A stretch of DNA of 64,000 nucleotides from positions 283,214,001-283,278,000 of the forward strand of contig CM028131.1 of NCBI GenBank assembly GCA_016271365.2. Direction: 5' to 3'. Positions 10,727-23,049 of the stretch are shown here, one piece after another. Every line of letters starts with the position of its first letter. The stretch's first letter is position 1. Under the pieces are notes generated by a model that saw only the letters and a list, made by a program, of their open reading frames with translations, was not told where the DNA came from and did no database searches. The DNA is from Neoceratodus forsteri. Taxonomy: Eukaryota > Chordata > Ceratodontiformes > Ceratodontidae. A program made the position numbers and the translations under genes.

Positions 10727-12317
10727 ACCCAGAGCAGTCAATAGTGAGTCAAATGGCTGTTACTTGTGTAAGGCCTGTTTTGAGAAAAAGAAGTGAAATT
10801 AAGGTATAATCATTTACCATGTAACTTGTCGGGAACCAAGGAATGTGTCCTTGATATCAACGAGTCCTATGCAGGTTGCACAGAACCTAAAAAGAATTGC
10901 ACTCAGGACTACAAGGAATGTCCCTAATATTATGGCATTCTCATTATGGGATGTCAATAACAGACAAGATTTTACTGTATTTTATGAAACGAAAGACAGT
11001 CCAGGGCCGCTACACCGGCATGTGGTGCCAGCAGTAGAAATAAATAACTGTTAAACAAAAAAGCGCTAAACACGCACTCTCACTCCACTCTGTGAAGAAC
11101 CAAGGCACCAAACAAAGTAATGCAAAAGTGCTGGTATTCTTTATTGCAATCAACATGCTCTGGACCAGACATCTGCTCAACAAAAGGTTTTTTGTTTACT
11201 ATTTTTATGGAATGGTTTATGGCAGTACCAGTCCATTAACACATGCCATGCTGGTGACGCACATAAATGTGTAAGGCTGCTGTAGGGTGGATGTCTTCCC
11301 AAATGGCTTAGGGATTGGGGCACCACTACTTTACAATGCCACTGGGCCACTGTAGGAGTTTTGGTGGCTCCTGGTTTTGTTTTCTCCAAATGGTAAACAG
11401 TCCTCCTAATTAGCATGCAGTCACTGCAACTCTTCACAGAAAATAAGGAGAACTGGCTTCCAACAAACCACAACTTTATTTCAGGGATGCTACTGTAAGA
11501 GGAGAAAAAAGGGGTTAGTGCAGATGAGGGTAGTACATTGGCTGGCAAACAGCTGGTCTTCTGGTGCACTGTGCATGCCCAGCGTAAAACAACTTGCTAA
11601 TGGTGGCCACCACTATACACCCTGAGCAGGCACAGCTAAATGAATGGTATTTCCAGACTGCCACTAAAAAGGCCCTTCCCAGCACAGGCCCCACACTCAG
11701 CCCACCCCCAAACCAAATAGCACAGTACACAGTGTGATCTTGTCATCCTGTACTGGAGGCCACTACCACACCCTACCTGGTAACAGTATTTCCCTTCTAG
11801 ACCACTCTAGGGAGCTCCCTTAAAAGGTATTATGTATCTAGTGCTAAATCAGTGCAGGCCTGTGGATCATTGCAGCTGCTTGTCTGGTGGTGGTACTCTT
11901 TAAATTAAACAGTGTGCGATTGCTCTAATAAACACCAAATCCCAAAGGCCATGCAATTGCTAAAATGGCAACTTGAACCTCAAACCTGAGGTATATGTAC
12001 TTTTCCTGGCTTGATGGCCAAGTGCAAAGAAACAATATCCCAAATAACAGTTCTCTTCCCTTGAAACAGGTGACAAGCCCTGATCTTACTCATGGTTCTG
12101 ACTTCGTGGATCCTCCCTCAAGCTGCATGGGCTCTGGATCTCCATTCTCTGTGGTCTCACTCAACCAGCTGGACTGCCTCTCCATTCTCCTACTTCACTT
12201 ACTCAGTTTCTGGCACTTGCTTCACAGTCTTGGCCTGGACTCAGGTTTGGCTGGCCTCCAATGATCTACCCATGGCATGTTATGATCTGACCAATGCATG
12301 TCACACTGATCCATACC
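10727..12317. other. Unassigned; only short chance ORFs
   Basis: I recognise no gene or element. Two minus-strand AATAAA signals occur (near 11137 and 11475). A few open frames of 60-130 codons lack any recognisable motif. Confidence 0.4.
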
Positions 12318-14562
12318 TCAGGACCAGTGGTCATCATACAATGTGGTTCAACATAAGGACAGCAGCAGAATCGAATCAAACAAGGACGAGGGTCCTGGAC
12401 TTCAGAAGGGCAGATTTTAAAAAGATGGTGAATGCCTCAGGGATGACATTGCGGTGGGGGGGGGGTGTCACCTGGGTGGGGTGGAGGAGTGGTGGGCGAA
12501 ACTAAAGGAGAGCATATTGAACGCAACAGACCTCTGTGCAAAGCAAGGGAGCAAAAGCAAGAGGAAAAGGAGACCTTTGTGGTTCGCAAAAGAATTGGCT
12601 GAAAAGGTAAAGGATAAAAGGGTAGTATTCAAAAGGTAGAAAGAGATACAGAGGAAGGAGGAAAGGGAGGTGTATCAGGAGAAACAGAGGGAGGCAGTGA
12701 AAGCAGTAAGTAGTTCGAAGGTGCAAACTGAAGAGAGAATAGCACAGGAGGTAACAAAAGAGGACACGATATATCTTAGGTATGTAACAAGTGAAAAGAG
12801 GAAGCCCAGGGAAGGGATTGTAAGGTTAAGAATGGAAGGATGGGACTGTGCATGGGAGGACCAGGAAAAGGCAGATATCCTAAACAAATACTTTTGTTCA
12901 GTGTTCACAGTGGAATGAGAATGGGAGGGGCCACATAAAACAACAAGAGCATTGCTGGGAGGTAGACAATAGTCCGTTTTCAGAGGTGAGAGTCCTGAAG
13001 GGGCTTGCAAATCTGAAAGTGGACGAAAGCGAAGGGGCCAGACGGGGTGCATCCAAGGGTATTGAGGGAGCTCAGGGAAGTACTGGCTGCACCTCTGACA
13101 GTCCTATTTAACAGTTTACTGGAGACAGGAGTGGTTCCAGGGTATTGGAGGAGGGCAGATGTAATCCTGCTTCACAAAAGTGGTAGCAGGGAGGAGGTTG
13201 GCAACAGTGGGCCAGTCAGCCTCTCAGCAGTTGTGGGGAAGTTGATGGTGACACTGTTGAAGGAAAGGATCATGGCGTTTCTTTAATCCAACAGATTACA
13301 AGACCTGAGGCAGCATGAATTCACGGGGGGGGATGTCATTTTTTGACTGGGTAACCAGGGAAATAGATCAGGGTTGAGCGGTGGATGTCACCTACCTAGA
13401 TTTCAGTAAGGCTTTCAACACCATTCCATATAGAAGACTCATAGGAAAGCTGGGCAGCTAAGTCATCTGTCCAAGTGTGGTAAACTGGGTATGAAATTGG
13501 TTAAGGGATAGGCAACAGAGGGTGATGGTAAATGGAGTTCACTCCAGAAAAGGGAGGGTGACCAGCAGGGTGTCTCAGGGCTCAGTACTGGGGCCTGTTC
13601 TCTTTAGTGTCTTTGTAAGTAACACTACAGAAGAACTAGAAGGGAAGTTCTTCCTCTTTGCAGATGACACCAAAATCTGTAATAAGGTGGACAAGCCAGG
13701 TGGGGTGGAAAGAATGTGCAGAGACCTGAGAAAGCCCGAGGAGTGGTCAAGGGAATGGCAGCTGGGTTTCAATGTGAAAAAATGCAAAATCATTCACTTT
13801 GGGCACAGAAATCCAGAGGGGGAGTACAAAATAGAAGAGGTAGTGATGACCACCAAACAGGAAAGAGACCTTGAAGTAATCATATCTGTCCAGGTAGTGT
13901 GATAGGCAGCTGGGAGGGCCAGTGGGATGCTGGGGTGCGTAGGGAGGGGTATTACCAGCAGAAGGAGGGAAGTGGTGTTGCCTCTGTATAGATCACTGGT
14001 GAGACCCCAACTAGAGTACTGTGTCCAGTTCTGAAGACTGCATCTCCAGAATGACAGACAGAGTGGAGGCTGTCCAGAGGAGGGTAACTAAAATGGTGCA
14101 GGGTCTGCATCAGAAGCACTATGAGGAGAGACTAAAGGACCTCAGTATGTAGACCCTGGAAGAGAGGAGGGGAAGGGGAGATACGACTGAGACCTTTAAA
14201 TACCTCACAGAAGTAAACAAGGTACAGGAGGGGAGCATTTTTCAGAAAAAAGATGCTCAAGAACAAGGGGATGTGCAATGAAGCTGGGAGGAGGAGGAGA
14301 GATTCAGGAGAGATGTGATGAAGTACTTCTTCACAGAAAGAGTGGTGAATGCCTGGAACAATCTTCTGGCAGAGGTGGTGGGGAGGAAAACAGTGGTGGG
14401 GTTCGAGAAAGCATGGGATAGGCAAAAAGGAATCTTACTGGAACATAAGGGGGGGGCAGAGCTGGAGATCAAGTAGGGTCTGCAGTGACACTGTGGGAAG
14501 GGAAATGGGCAGACTGGGTGATTCAAGGGGTCCTTATCTGCTGTCAAATATATGTTTCTATG
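12318..14562 (+). mobile_element. CR1-type LINE (copy D), 5'-truncated
   Basis: This starts just after the endonuclease (VLDFRRADF near 12391). It passes through the basic linker (KRRPLWFAKELAEKV, 12454-12639) and the 12670-12918 block ending KYFCSVFTVE, the RT entry (13047-13286), and the palm region (SQGSVLGPVLFSVFV and LFADDTKICNKVD, 13522-13902), then the thumb and 3' UTR. It ends in a short tail with TTTCTATG at about 14555-14562. Frameshifts separate the blocks. It lies in the same orientation as copies A, C and E and is inactive. Confidence 0.9.
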
Positions 14563-17059
14563 TCAAGGCCTTTGTAACCTCAAGGCAGTAGCAGCCTGAC
14601 ACCTGGCTATGGTGCCTGCTAGCAGACCTTGTAGTAGCCTTGCTGCAGTTCCTTCTTGCACTTTTCCCATCACTATGCTGGCATTTCTCAGCCTCAGCCT
14701 ATGTGCTGGCTAGCACAATAATGCCAGTATTTGTTCCTTACCAGAAAGCTGACTTTTATGCATAGTTCTTTGCTTGCACAGATGAGCAGTCTGTCACAGC
14801 TCAGGTCAAGTCTTCCTTGACAGCAGTCCTCCTCCAAAGAGATCTCCATCAGACCTGTCTAAGAAAGTCCAAATTCAATTGGTCTGTTAGGCTGTCAGCC
14901 AGATCATGCAGTCCTGGAGGTCTGACCCATGGTAACCGACCGGCTGATAAAAAAGATGTCTGAATTAATTAGCCCTTCAGCGGCCCATAAGTCTATGGCC
15001 TCCTTTTTCTTATCCTGCCCCCCCAATTAGCTGCAGAGACAGGGTTAAGGGGAACAAACGTAGCATCATTCATGCTATGAAAGGGCACTGGCCCTACTGT
15101 TCACTTGATCAGGGCTCCTGCCCTTGAAACAATTTGTTAATTTCCCTCCCTGTTGCTCCTGAATGAGTCATGTTGTTGTCTGGCTGCAGGTTGGAATGGT
15201 GGTCGAGGAATTCCAGTCACATTGTTAGTGCTATCACTCACTCTGTTGACAGTGAATGGCCACCTTTGATGTCTTTTGAGAGCAGTGATCTAGGCTGGTG
15301 CAAGGGGTGCCAGAGAAATCCAGATGCCTGGAGAGTTCCAGCCAGAGCGAACAGAAGAAGGTGGCAACGGTTCCAATGGGCTCTGTGGAGCCAAGGTAAG
15401 TCCAACACTTTTGGAGGGGTTGGGTTATACATTCTTTGACTCTGGGAAATCACAGAGCATTGACAGGAGGAGACTTGAGCATCCCAGGGGAAGCTTACGT
15501 TTAGGGGTGGTGTTGGGTACAACCGAAGCAAACAGCTTCTTGGGACACCAGCCCAGCAGTAGTGTTTTTGATGAGAAAATAGAAAGTAGGGTTCAACTTA
15601 AAATGTAAAAAAGTGTAAATATAAAATATTGTTGTTGTTACCCCTGTGTTCAGAGTATCCTTACAACATTTTGGATGTAGGGTGGGGGCACAGGCTTGAA
15701 GAAGGGGCAGTGGCAGGGGTACAGGGGACACCACAAGTATGTTCTTATAGGGTGCTATCACACCCAAAACCAGCTCTGCTCATTTCTTCTGGGAATGTAG
15801 GTCAGTAGTGCCCACTACAACACCACCACCTGCGTGACCACAGCTGTCTTTGCAGTTGGGAGATGTGTGCAGGACAGAAGGATGCAAACACCTGTGCACC
15901 TGGTATACCTGCACCAGGGTACTTCTATGTGTTTGAGGATGGGAATTTCAGAAGAAAGATGGAAAAAAGGTAGGTCACTGGATGGGCAGATGGTACTCTG
16001 CCCATTCCTCGTGTGAATCAAGGGCCTTCTCCCTCCATACCTGGGGATGGTCCCAGACTCCTCCACCTCAGTTGTTGATGACTCGATCTTAGGAGCTGCT
16101 TAGGAGCTGAATGGTAAAGGCCCTGCCTTGGGGAAGGTGTAATCTGTGGTGAGTAAAGCAATGATGTATCATGGTACATTGCCCTGGGGTCACTGGGGCA
16201 TTGGATTGGAGAAGATCCCACTGATAGGAAAATGCATGACTAAAGTTGAAAGCAGTCCTGCCAAAGGAAGCAAATGAGCAAGTTGGAAAACAAAATTGTC
16301 TATGACAAAAACTTTATTTTCATCACGCATTTTCATAATTATAAGCAATACCAGGCTCTTAGAATTTGAAGACTTGCATGATTTCTCAAGAAAACAGATA
16401 CAAATCTGAACACTGCATCTTTTTCTAATAAAAATCTGAACACTGCAACTTTTTCTAATACTGTAAAAGAAAATACTCCAACTGCTGTCTTAGGGTTTGG
16501 AAACATGTTACTGACAAACAATGAAAATATAAATCAGAAAATAATAAAAAAAGTTCTCCATATCTCGTAGCCATTTCAAAACCACATTTTGGTTTATGTT
16601 ACAGTACTTGCGGATTTGGAAAACAAGTCAAGCTTAACCTCTTTTCCCATCCCTGAAATACCCTGCCAGCTTCCCTCACCTCAGATTACCGTACTTGTCA
16701 CTTGCTGTAAACACTGCTTTCTTTTTTCGAGTTTATATATATATAATCATTGCAAGAAACTACACTAGATATCAATTAAGGCTGAACTACAAAGCCTCGG
16801 AAATGCCACATATACATGTTGAAATGCCCATGTGGCAAATCCTAAATAATGCAAACCAAGAGGCAACTCAAAATGAAATCAAAATTCACATTAACGAACA
16901 TAAAACCTCCACAAGGACTGGGGACAGGCAGTGCGCACCACTTTCTAGAAGCTGGACATAGCAACCATAAAAGTTTGTTGGACTAAAAAGTGTGATACCC
17001 TTTGAATGAAGAGGAGCTGTTGTACAGAAACTGTTGCAAAGAGACAGTTAGTGGATTTA
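14563..17059. other. Unassigned region left of the gypsy element
   Basis: I could not name anything here with confidence. Two exon-like stretches are visible: one ends with a donor consensus CCAAG/GTAAGT at about 15394, and another at about 15856-15969 sits between a ctgtctttgcag acceptor and an AAAAAAG/GTAGGT donor. Neither gives a recognisable protein. A minus-strand AATAAA lies near 16312, and a short (TA)n run lies near 16737. These may be pieces of an old transposon. Confidence 0.35.
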
Positions 17060-17063
17060 CATG

Positions 17064-18673
17064 TGTAACCCCCCTGCAAATGGGGGTTCCCAAAAGACTT
17101 CCAGGAGCTTGCTTGAATGCTCCAAGCCTGAATGGTGTTTGGCATTTAAGCCATTTATCAGTGAGTGTTTTTAGAGCCTCTGGTACTGTCTCTTTAAGAG
17201 CTGTCTGCTTGCAGACATAATTAGTTTGTATGGGGGGACTGTGTGCTTCTCTGAGTACCACTTGAGCTGCTGCCAATTCACTTCATTTTGCAGTCACTAG
17301 GAGTGCAAAGGAACCTATCTGAAAGATGTAACTGTTTGCCAGAAATTATTTAGAGTAATAATGAAATTACAGTTTGTCTAACCTGCTTTCTTTGCAGTCA
17401 GAACTGTGTCTGCTAGTTCCCATTCTAGTTTTGAACTGCTGAACTGGACCAATCAGTGTGGGGTAAGCTAGCTCTAAAATGGTGCCTTGACGAATCAGAA
17501 CTTGACTCATAATCTGAGCCAGCCACAAGAGGATTGTATGGGCAGTGACTCTGGGAGATGTAGTTTAGACTTCAGTGCCTTTTGGACCAACAGCAGCAGT
17601 CTATTGTGAGTGACAGCCAATCCAGTCAAGAACTGGGAGGAACTCAAAGGAAGTGCCCAGTTTTGTCGGTTGGAGCTTCAGTTGAGCTTTGGCAGTGAAG
17701 AAGGAAGGAGCCCTGTGCTTTTCAGTGTGCAGTTTTAGTCAAAAACGTGTGTAAGGCCCAGAGTTCCGGTCTGCAGCTTGTGTAACAGCTTTTAGGACTG
17801 AATCCGTCCTGTGAAAAGAATCAAAGGATCTCTGAAGAGTAGAAACCAGGCTCACCCTGTAGAAGACTGGAAGAATTGCTGAAAATTGCACTCGGTCTGT
17901 CAGGAACTGAATCTGCTGTGTTCTCCGGGTATTGTGCAGTAATTGCGATCGGGATACAGATGCAGCCTGCCTGGTATAGTACTTTCTTTTATATGGATGT
18001 GTGAAGAGGTTTGTGTACCTCAAGTGAGCCCTGCTGACATTGAAGGACCCTATCTTATTTGGAGGTCGTGAGTACTAATTCAGGGTTGCTCCTGTTGAAT
18101 TGCCACATTAAATCCAAATGGAATTACTGTACTGCTGACTGTTTAATTCTCCTTTTCTCTGTGTGAAAGGGCCCCTACCAGCTGCCACGGTTTGGACTAG
18201 CCACTAGGGCTTGGGTACCCAGGGACAGTAACTGATAGGGATAGGCCTGTGCACAGAGCCATAGTAGATTATTAGAGTGATAAGCTAATTAACCTGATTT
18301 CCCTGTCCTTGTTATATCCCCCAAATAAATCAGAGCTGCTTGTTTCAGCAAAGTTATACTGCCTGAGGTATTTGTCTATGTTAAAGTACTGTACTGTGAT
18401 TGTTGCACTGTATCTCATTTCACAGGAGGTCCCAGTGCCGGAACCAGACCTGGGGTAAGTGTATACTGTGAAGGTAATTCTGATATATTGTGTGGGCCAC
18501 TAGTGGGAAGAAAGGGGTTGCAGTGTCCCAGAGGGCTGTGACCAAGTTAGTTTAACTATTGCAAACCCTGACCTCTGGGTGGAGGCACCGCCATTGGATC
18601 CAGGCCCTCAACCTGTTAGTGGCAAATCAGGCAGGGGTAGTAGCCCCTGGGATAGCGCCATCTAGGGGTTACA
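17064..18673 (+). repeat. 5' LTR of the gypsy element
   Basis: This 1610-bp LTR starts TGTAACCCCC and ends GGGGTTACA. It contains a CCAAT box (ggaccaatcagtgtgg near 17448), the near-palindromic ctctttaagag block near 17190 shared with the solo LTR, and the poly(A) signal AATAAA at about 18324. No clear TATA box was found. Compared with the 3' LTR, the first 470 bases differ by about eight small indels and a single substitution. Confidence 0.95.
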
Positions 18674-18676
18674 TCT

Positions 18677-18697
18677 TGGAGGCTCACCGCTGGGATT
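18677..18697 (+). promoter_or_regulatory. Primer-binding site, tRNA-Thr-like
   Basis: Three bases after the LTR the sequence reads TGGAGGCTCACCGCTGGGAT. From memory this complements the 3' end of vertebrate tRNA-Thr (TGGAGGCACCGCTGGGATT) except for a two-base insertion. Starting with TGG, the complement of the tRNA CCA end, at this spacing is typical of a minus-strand primer site. The tRNA identity needs a check against a tRNA database. Confidence 0.75.
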
Positions 18698-18743
18698 GTG
18701 TGTCCTCTAGTGGCCATATTTACTGAACCACTGTTAAGAAAAA

Positions 18744-20333
18744 ATGGGTACCCGACAGAAGTGGCTGTGCACCGGCTGGTGGGTGGTGTACTGGGGAGGA
18801 GATCGACCCCAAAATGCTATGCTTATCCTGGACATCCCCTGGGTATCAATACGGACACTGTGCAGGAGTACTTTCCAAGGTGGAAGGTTTACAAACCCTG
18901 TGGTGGTGGGTCGGCATGCTAATCTGCTCACCCACACTTTCCTGGCCCTAGTAGAGTTTAAGGATCCCATAGATAGCTCCAAAGTGCCACAGACCATTAC
19001 CCCAGAGGGAGCCCTCACTGCTTGGAGAGTGATAACTAAGGACAGTAAAGACCTGGGGGAATCAGCCCCACCACTATCTGAAACTTTGAGGAGAAATTTG
19101 CTGAATGGTTGCTGGGAGAGGGAAAACTGTGGAGGACTTGAAGAAACTATTCTGCCACCTGGGGTGTTCCTCCCCAACACCTCCTCTCCTGCCCGTAATG
19201 GTGGCTGAACCAATGCAGACTCCTATTTCTGCACCTGCCATTAGTCACGACTCTTACGAGGTTGAGGATCTTTCTGGCACCCTCCCACCCCCAAGGGAGG
19301 ATGACTGGGAGACCTGGATAGACTATGTTGCCCCCAAGTGCTAGAATGGCAATGCTCGGAAGGTGAAAAGCGAAAGAGGGTTAGTGAGAGCCTCCGAGGT
19401 CCTGCCCTGGCTACCATCCGTGCTAAACGGGCCAGTAACCCTGAAGCGACTGCACAGGCCTATCTTGAGGCCTTGGAGAATGTGTGGGAGCCCAGATTCT
19501 GATGAGGACCTATGGTGGAGAGTAAGAGATGCACAACAGTACCAAGGAGTTGTTGTCTGTGTATGTATCTCGGCTGGAAAAATTGTTGCAAGAATGCCTC
19601 AGAAAGGTAGTTTGCAGCGATTGAACTGGACCGAACCAGGCTGGACAGGATCCTTAAGTCTGCCCCTTCTCAGAACTGCTGTTGCTTCAGTTACACCTGG
19701 CAGATCGACTGGAATCCCCACCCTCCATGATGAGTTAATGAGAGAAATTCGAGGAGTTGGAGAAAAGGCGACCTCGGGAGGGACCTGCACCAATAGCTGC
19801 GGCTACGACCCGAGTGACTGAGGGTGACCCATCAAGTGAAGTTCAGGGCAGAGGTTGGCAGTCAATGAGTGCTCTGACAAGGAAAAAGATATGCCACAAT
19901 GGGGAACTGTTGAGAGAGATCCGAATTCAAAAACAGTCCTTTATGAAGGCCACGCCTGCAAGTACGGGCCTGACCTATATCCGACTGCATTCTGCTATGG
20001 GGTGGGGTACCCACCCATGTATCTCCTGCTGATAACAGCTCCAAACTCGATTCCTTGACCATGGAAGTGGAGAAACTGACGAGATGTCTCCAAATGCTTA
20101 TCACGCCGCAGACAGAGATGGCACCAAGGTTTCCAGTTAGTAATACCCCGCCTCTGGCTCCCAGTGTGGCGCCTCGGCCAGCTCAAACTCCAGAAAGTAT
20201 GTTTTGCTATAATTGTGGGAAAGATGGGCACATGAAAAGGAATGCCAGTCCCCAAAAGACACTGACAAAGTTGCATATAGGCTACAAGGAGAGCTTGGAG
20301 AAGAAATCAGTGGTTAAGAGGTGCACGACATGA
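18744..20333 (+). pseudogene. gag: gag, PNMA-like, frameshifted
   Basis: This is the structural protein region. The first frame (18744-19208) holds NAMLILDIPWVSI and FLALVEFKDPIDSSKVP, and the next (19105-19344) holds GKTVEDLKKLFCHLG and DDWETWIDYVA. In order and wording these parallel PNMA-family proteins: an RRM-like N-terminus with the LLI-GIP pattern, then the GRTVEDM segment, then a capsid start of the FSG...W type. Capsid-like pieces continue in other frames (GSPDSDEDLWWRVRDAQQYQ near 19490). A zinc knuckle CYNCGKDGHMKRN lies near 20205-20240; its fourth ligand is lost from this frame, and an alternative frame has a Cys at that spot, which suggests a one-base indel. PNMA genes are domesticated relatives of such Gags; here gag is followed by pol, so it is a mobile copy. 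Confidence 0.8.
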
Positions 20334-20369
20334 TCCCAGTGAGGGCACCAAAATGCTAATTCACGCCCT

Positions 20370-20669
20370 TTGTGGCAAGGTCAGTTGCCCAGGCCCCCAC
20401 TCACCGCCTCCAGACTGGTCCAGAATAGTGGGTCCTCCATGGAGACCACTGTAAAGGTGAATGGAGTGTCTACAAGAGCTGTATTAGACAGTGGCTCCCA
20501 AGTGACAATTATGTTCCAGGATTGGTATCAGAAGCATTTGTCAGACGTAACTTTACAACCATTAGAAGGACTGCATGTATGGGGGTTAAGTGAGAAGGCC
20601 TACCCTATTCCGGTATATCCGAATTGGTTGTCTTTCCCACCTCCGTGGCTGGAGTGGCCGAACAAGTAG
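20370..20669 (+). pseudogene. pol: pol: retroviral-type aspartic protease domain
   Basis: One open frame holds the protease core: VLDSGSQVTIM (about residues 38-48 of this frame) with the catalytic Asp-Ser-Gly triad, preceded by TTVKVNGVSTRA, the usual substrate-side strand. Later GLHVWGLSEKAYPIPV fits the distal strand of the domain. The enzyme would process the Gag-Pol polyprotein in assembling particles. The frame is closed by stops at both ends and joins the RT only through shifted frames (20670-21190). Confidence 0.8.
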
Positions 20670-20981
20670 AGACCCTAGCCTTAGTGTGTCCCCCACTGAC
20701 TGTATGATGGTGTCCCTTTGTTGATTGGAACAAATGCTCATATGTTCGGAAGGCTGGCACAGTTGTGTTATGAAAACAGGGTCAAAGACTAGTAGAGCTT
20801 TAAGAGTTCCGGCTTTAATTAAGAAGGCCTATGAGGCACAGAGAGATGCTGAAAACAGAACCAGAGGAACCGGTCGGAATTGTATGGAAGAAGGATCCTG
20901 AGTCTCTGATCCTGGCGCCAAATGCCCAGTGTACCTTACAGGAGAGGTCCGTATTGAAAGGATGTTAAGAATAAAATATTA

Positions 20982-22720
20982 ATGTTGGATGCACCAGGCG
21001 ATGGAAAATTGCCAGAGGGACTGCTGGTCAAGCCTAGTATTTTGCCCGCTAGAGCCCATGCTTATGCCAGAAGGGTAATGGTCCAAGTTCATAATGTGTC
21101 TGAAAGAGACATTCGAGTAAACAGAGGTTGCATCCTGGCTAAGTGCATTGTGCAGACACTGCAGTGCTACCCAGCAGCAAGAGTTCAAGGAAGAATGACA
21201 GAGTAACGCCTGACTTGTTTGATTTCGCGACTCCGCTGCCAGCTGAATGGAAAGTGAGGATCAGTGAGAAGCTTGCCCAGAGAGACCAGGTGTTTTTTAA
21301 AGGAATGGGATGTAGGATGCGTGCAAGGAGCTGAGCACAATATCCGCTGCATGACGAAAGACCATTTCGTGAGAGGTCTCGACGCCTGGCACCTGCTGAC
21401 ATAGATGATGTGAGACGGCATCTGCAAGAGATGTTAGCTGCTGGTGTAATACAAGAACCAGAAGCCCTTATGCTTCCCCCATTGTGGTAGTGAGGAAAAG
21501 AATGGAACAGTAAGGATGTGTGGATTATCGCACCTAAACCGCGGACTATCCCTGATCAGTACACAATGCCCGCATTCAGGATGCTTTGGACTGCCTAAAC
21601 GGGAGCAAGTGGTTCTCTGTGCTGGATCTCCGCAGTGGGTACTATCAGATCCCGATGGCCCCAGAGGACCGTGAAAGACAGCCTTTATCTGTCCGCTGGC
21701 TTCTATGAATTCATGAGGATGCCTCAAGGATTTCAGGTGCCCCAGCCACTTTTCAACGATTGATGGAGCGTGCAGTGGGGACATGAACTTACTAGAGTGC
21801 CTGGTATACCTAGATGATGTTATTGTGTTTGGCAGCTCACTGGAGGAACATGAGAGCAGATTATTTAAGGTATTGGACCGACTGGAGGACTTGGCCTTAA
21901 ACTGTCCATTGATAAGTGTCAATCTTTTCAAACATCAGTAAAGTATGGGACACATAGTATCCACCGAGGAATAGAGACCGCACCCAAGTAAAGTTGAGGC
22001 CTTGACCACCTGGCCACAGCCCAAAAATCTAAAAGAACTGCAAAGATTCCTGGATTCTGTGGTTATTATCGGCGCTTCATCAAGGACTATTCAAGAGTGA
22101 TCCGCCTTTACTTAACCTTACTCAAGGGTATCCCCAACCCACAAAAAATACCAAAAGTCAGCGTCCCTCAAGACTGAAAGAGTGTATTTTCATCCGAGTG
22201 AAGTATTTGGGCCCGCTGGACTCCTGATTGTGAGACTGCTTTTCATGAGATCATATATCAACTTACCCATGCTCCAGTGCTGGCCTATGCCGATCCAAGA
22301 AAACCTTACGTCCTGCACACTGATGCTAGCTTGCAAGGGTTGGGGCTGTGTTGTACCAAGAAGCACGAGAATGGCCTGAGACCAGTGGCCTTTGCCAGTA
22401 GAAGCCTGACCCCATCCGAAAGAACTATCCTGTACATAAGTTAGAGTTCCTAGCTTTGAAGTGGGCTATGTTGACCAATTCCATGAGTACTTGTATGGGG
22501 CTAAAATACTAGTAAAACTGACAATAATCCTTTGACCTATGTGCAGACCTCAGCTAAGTTGGATGCCACTGGCCATAGGTGGCTTTCTGCATTATCTACA
22601 TATGACTATGCTCGAATACCGAGCAGGTCTGAACCACATAGATGCTGATGCTCTCTCCGGAGGCCTGTTCCCCAGAATGATTGGGTCCGATTGGCAGAAC
22701 CTGACATTCGGGCACTCTGC
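20982..22720 (+). pseudogene. pol: pol: reverse transcriptase and RNase H, frameshifted
   Basis: The RT is spread over several frames. The order is an upstream connector (20982-21206, RRVMVQVHNVSERDIRVNRG), then the DLFDFATPLPAEWKVRISEK segment (about 21143-21334), a palm entry around 21600 and the catalytic box LVYLDDVIVFGSS at about 21801-21838 (YLDD at 21807-21818), followed by the connection region. RNase H-like coding with a YVLHTDASLQG-type segment lies near 22305-22340, one frame from the longest local ORF. The domain order is normal for Ty3/gypsy. At least eight frame changes are needed across 1.7 kb, most compatible with single-base indels. Confidence 0.85.
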
Positions 22721-23049
22721 CGGAAGTTTGACAGGAGGAACAAATGTCCACGGACGCAGTGGACTGCATGGTGGATTGCTTGGGAGCTCTGAGAATTGCA
22801 TACCTGCTGCTTATTGCCACTTTTCTGCAATAGACATTGGTGCACTGCCTCAGCTGGACAATGACAGTATTCAGCGGCTCAACCGATCCCATGATCAAAG
22901 CAGCTTTAGAAGCCCTCTATGCAGGAAAAGATGTGTCCAAATTACGCCCACTGATTTGAGAACTGCACTGTTATACAAAGAAGGTCCTAAGTTGAAACTG
23001 ATCAATAAACTGTTATACAGAGAAACAGTAGACAGAGGGGACAAGTAGA

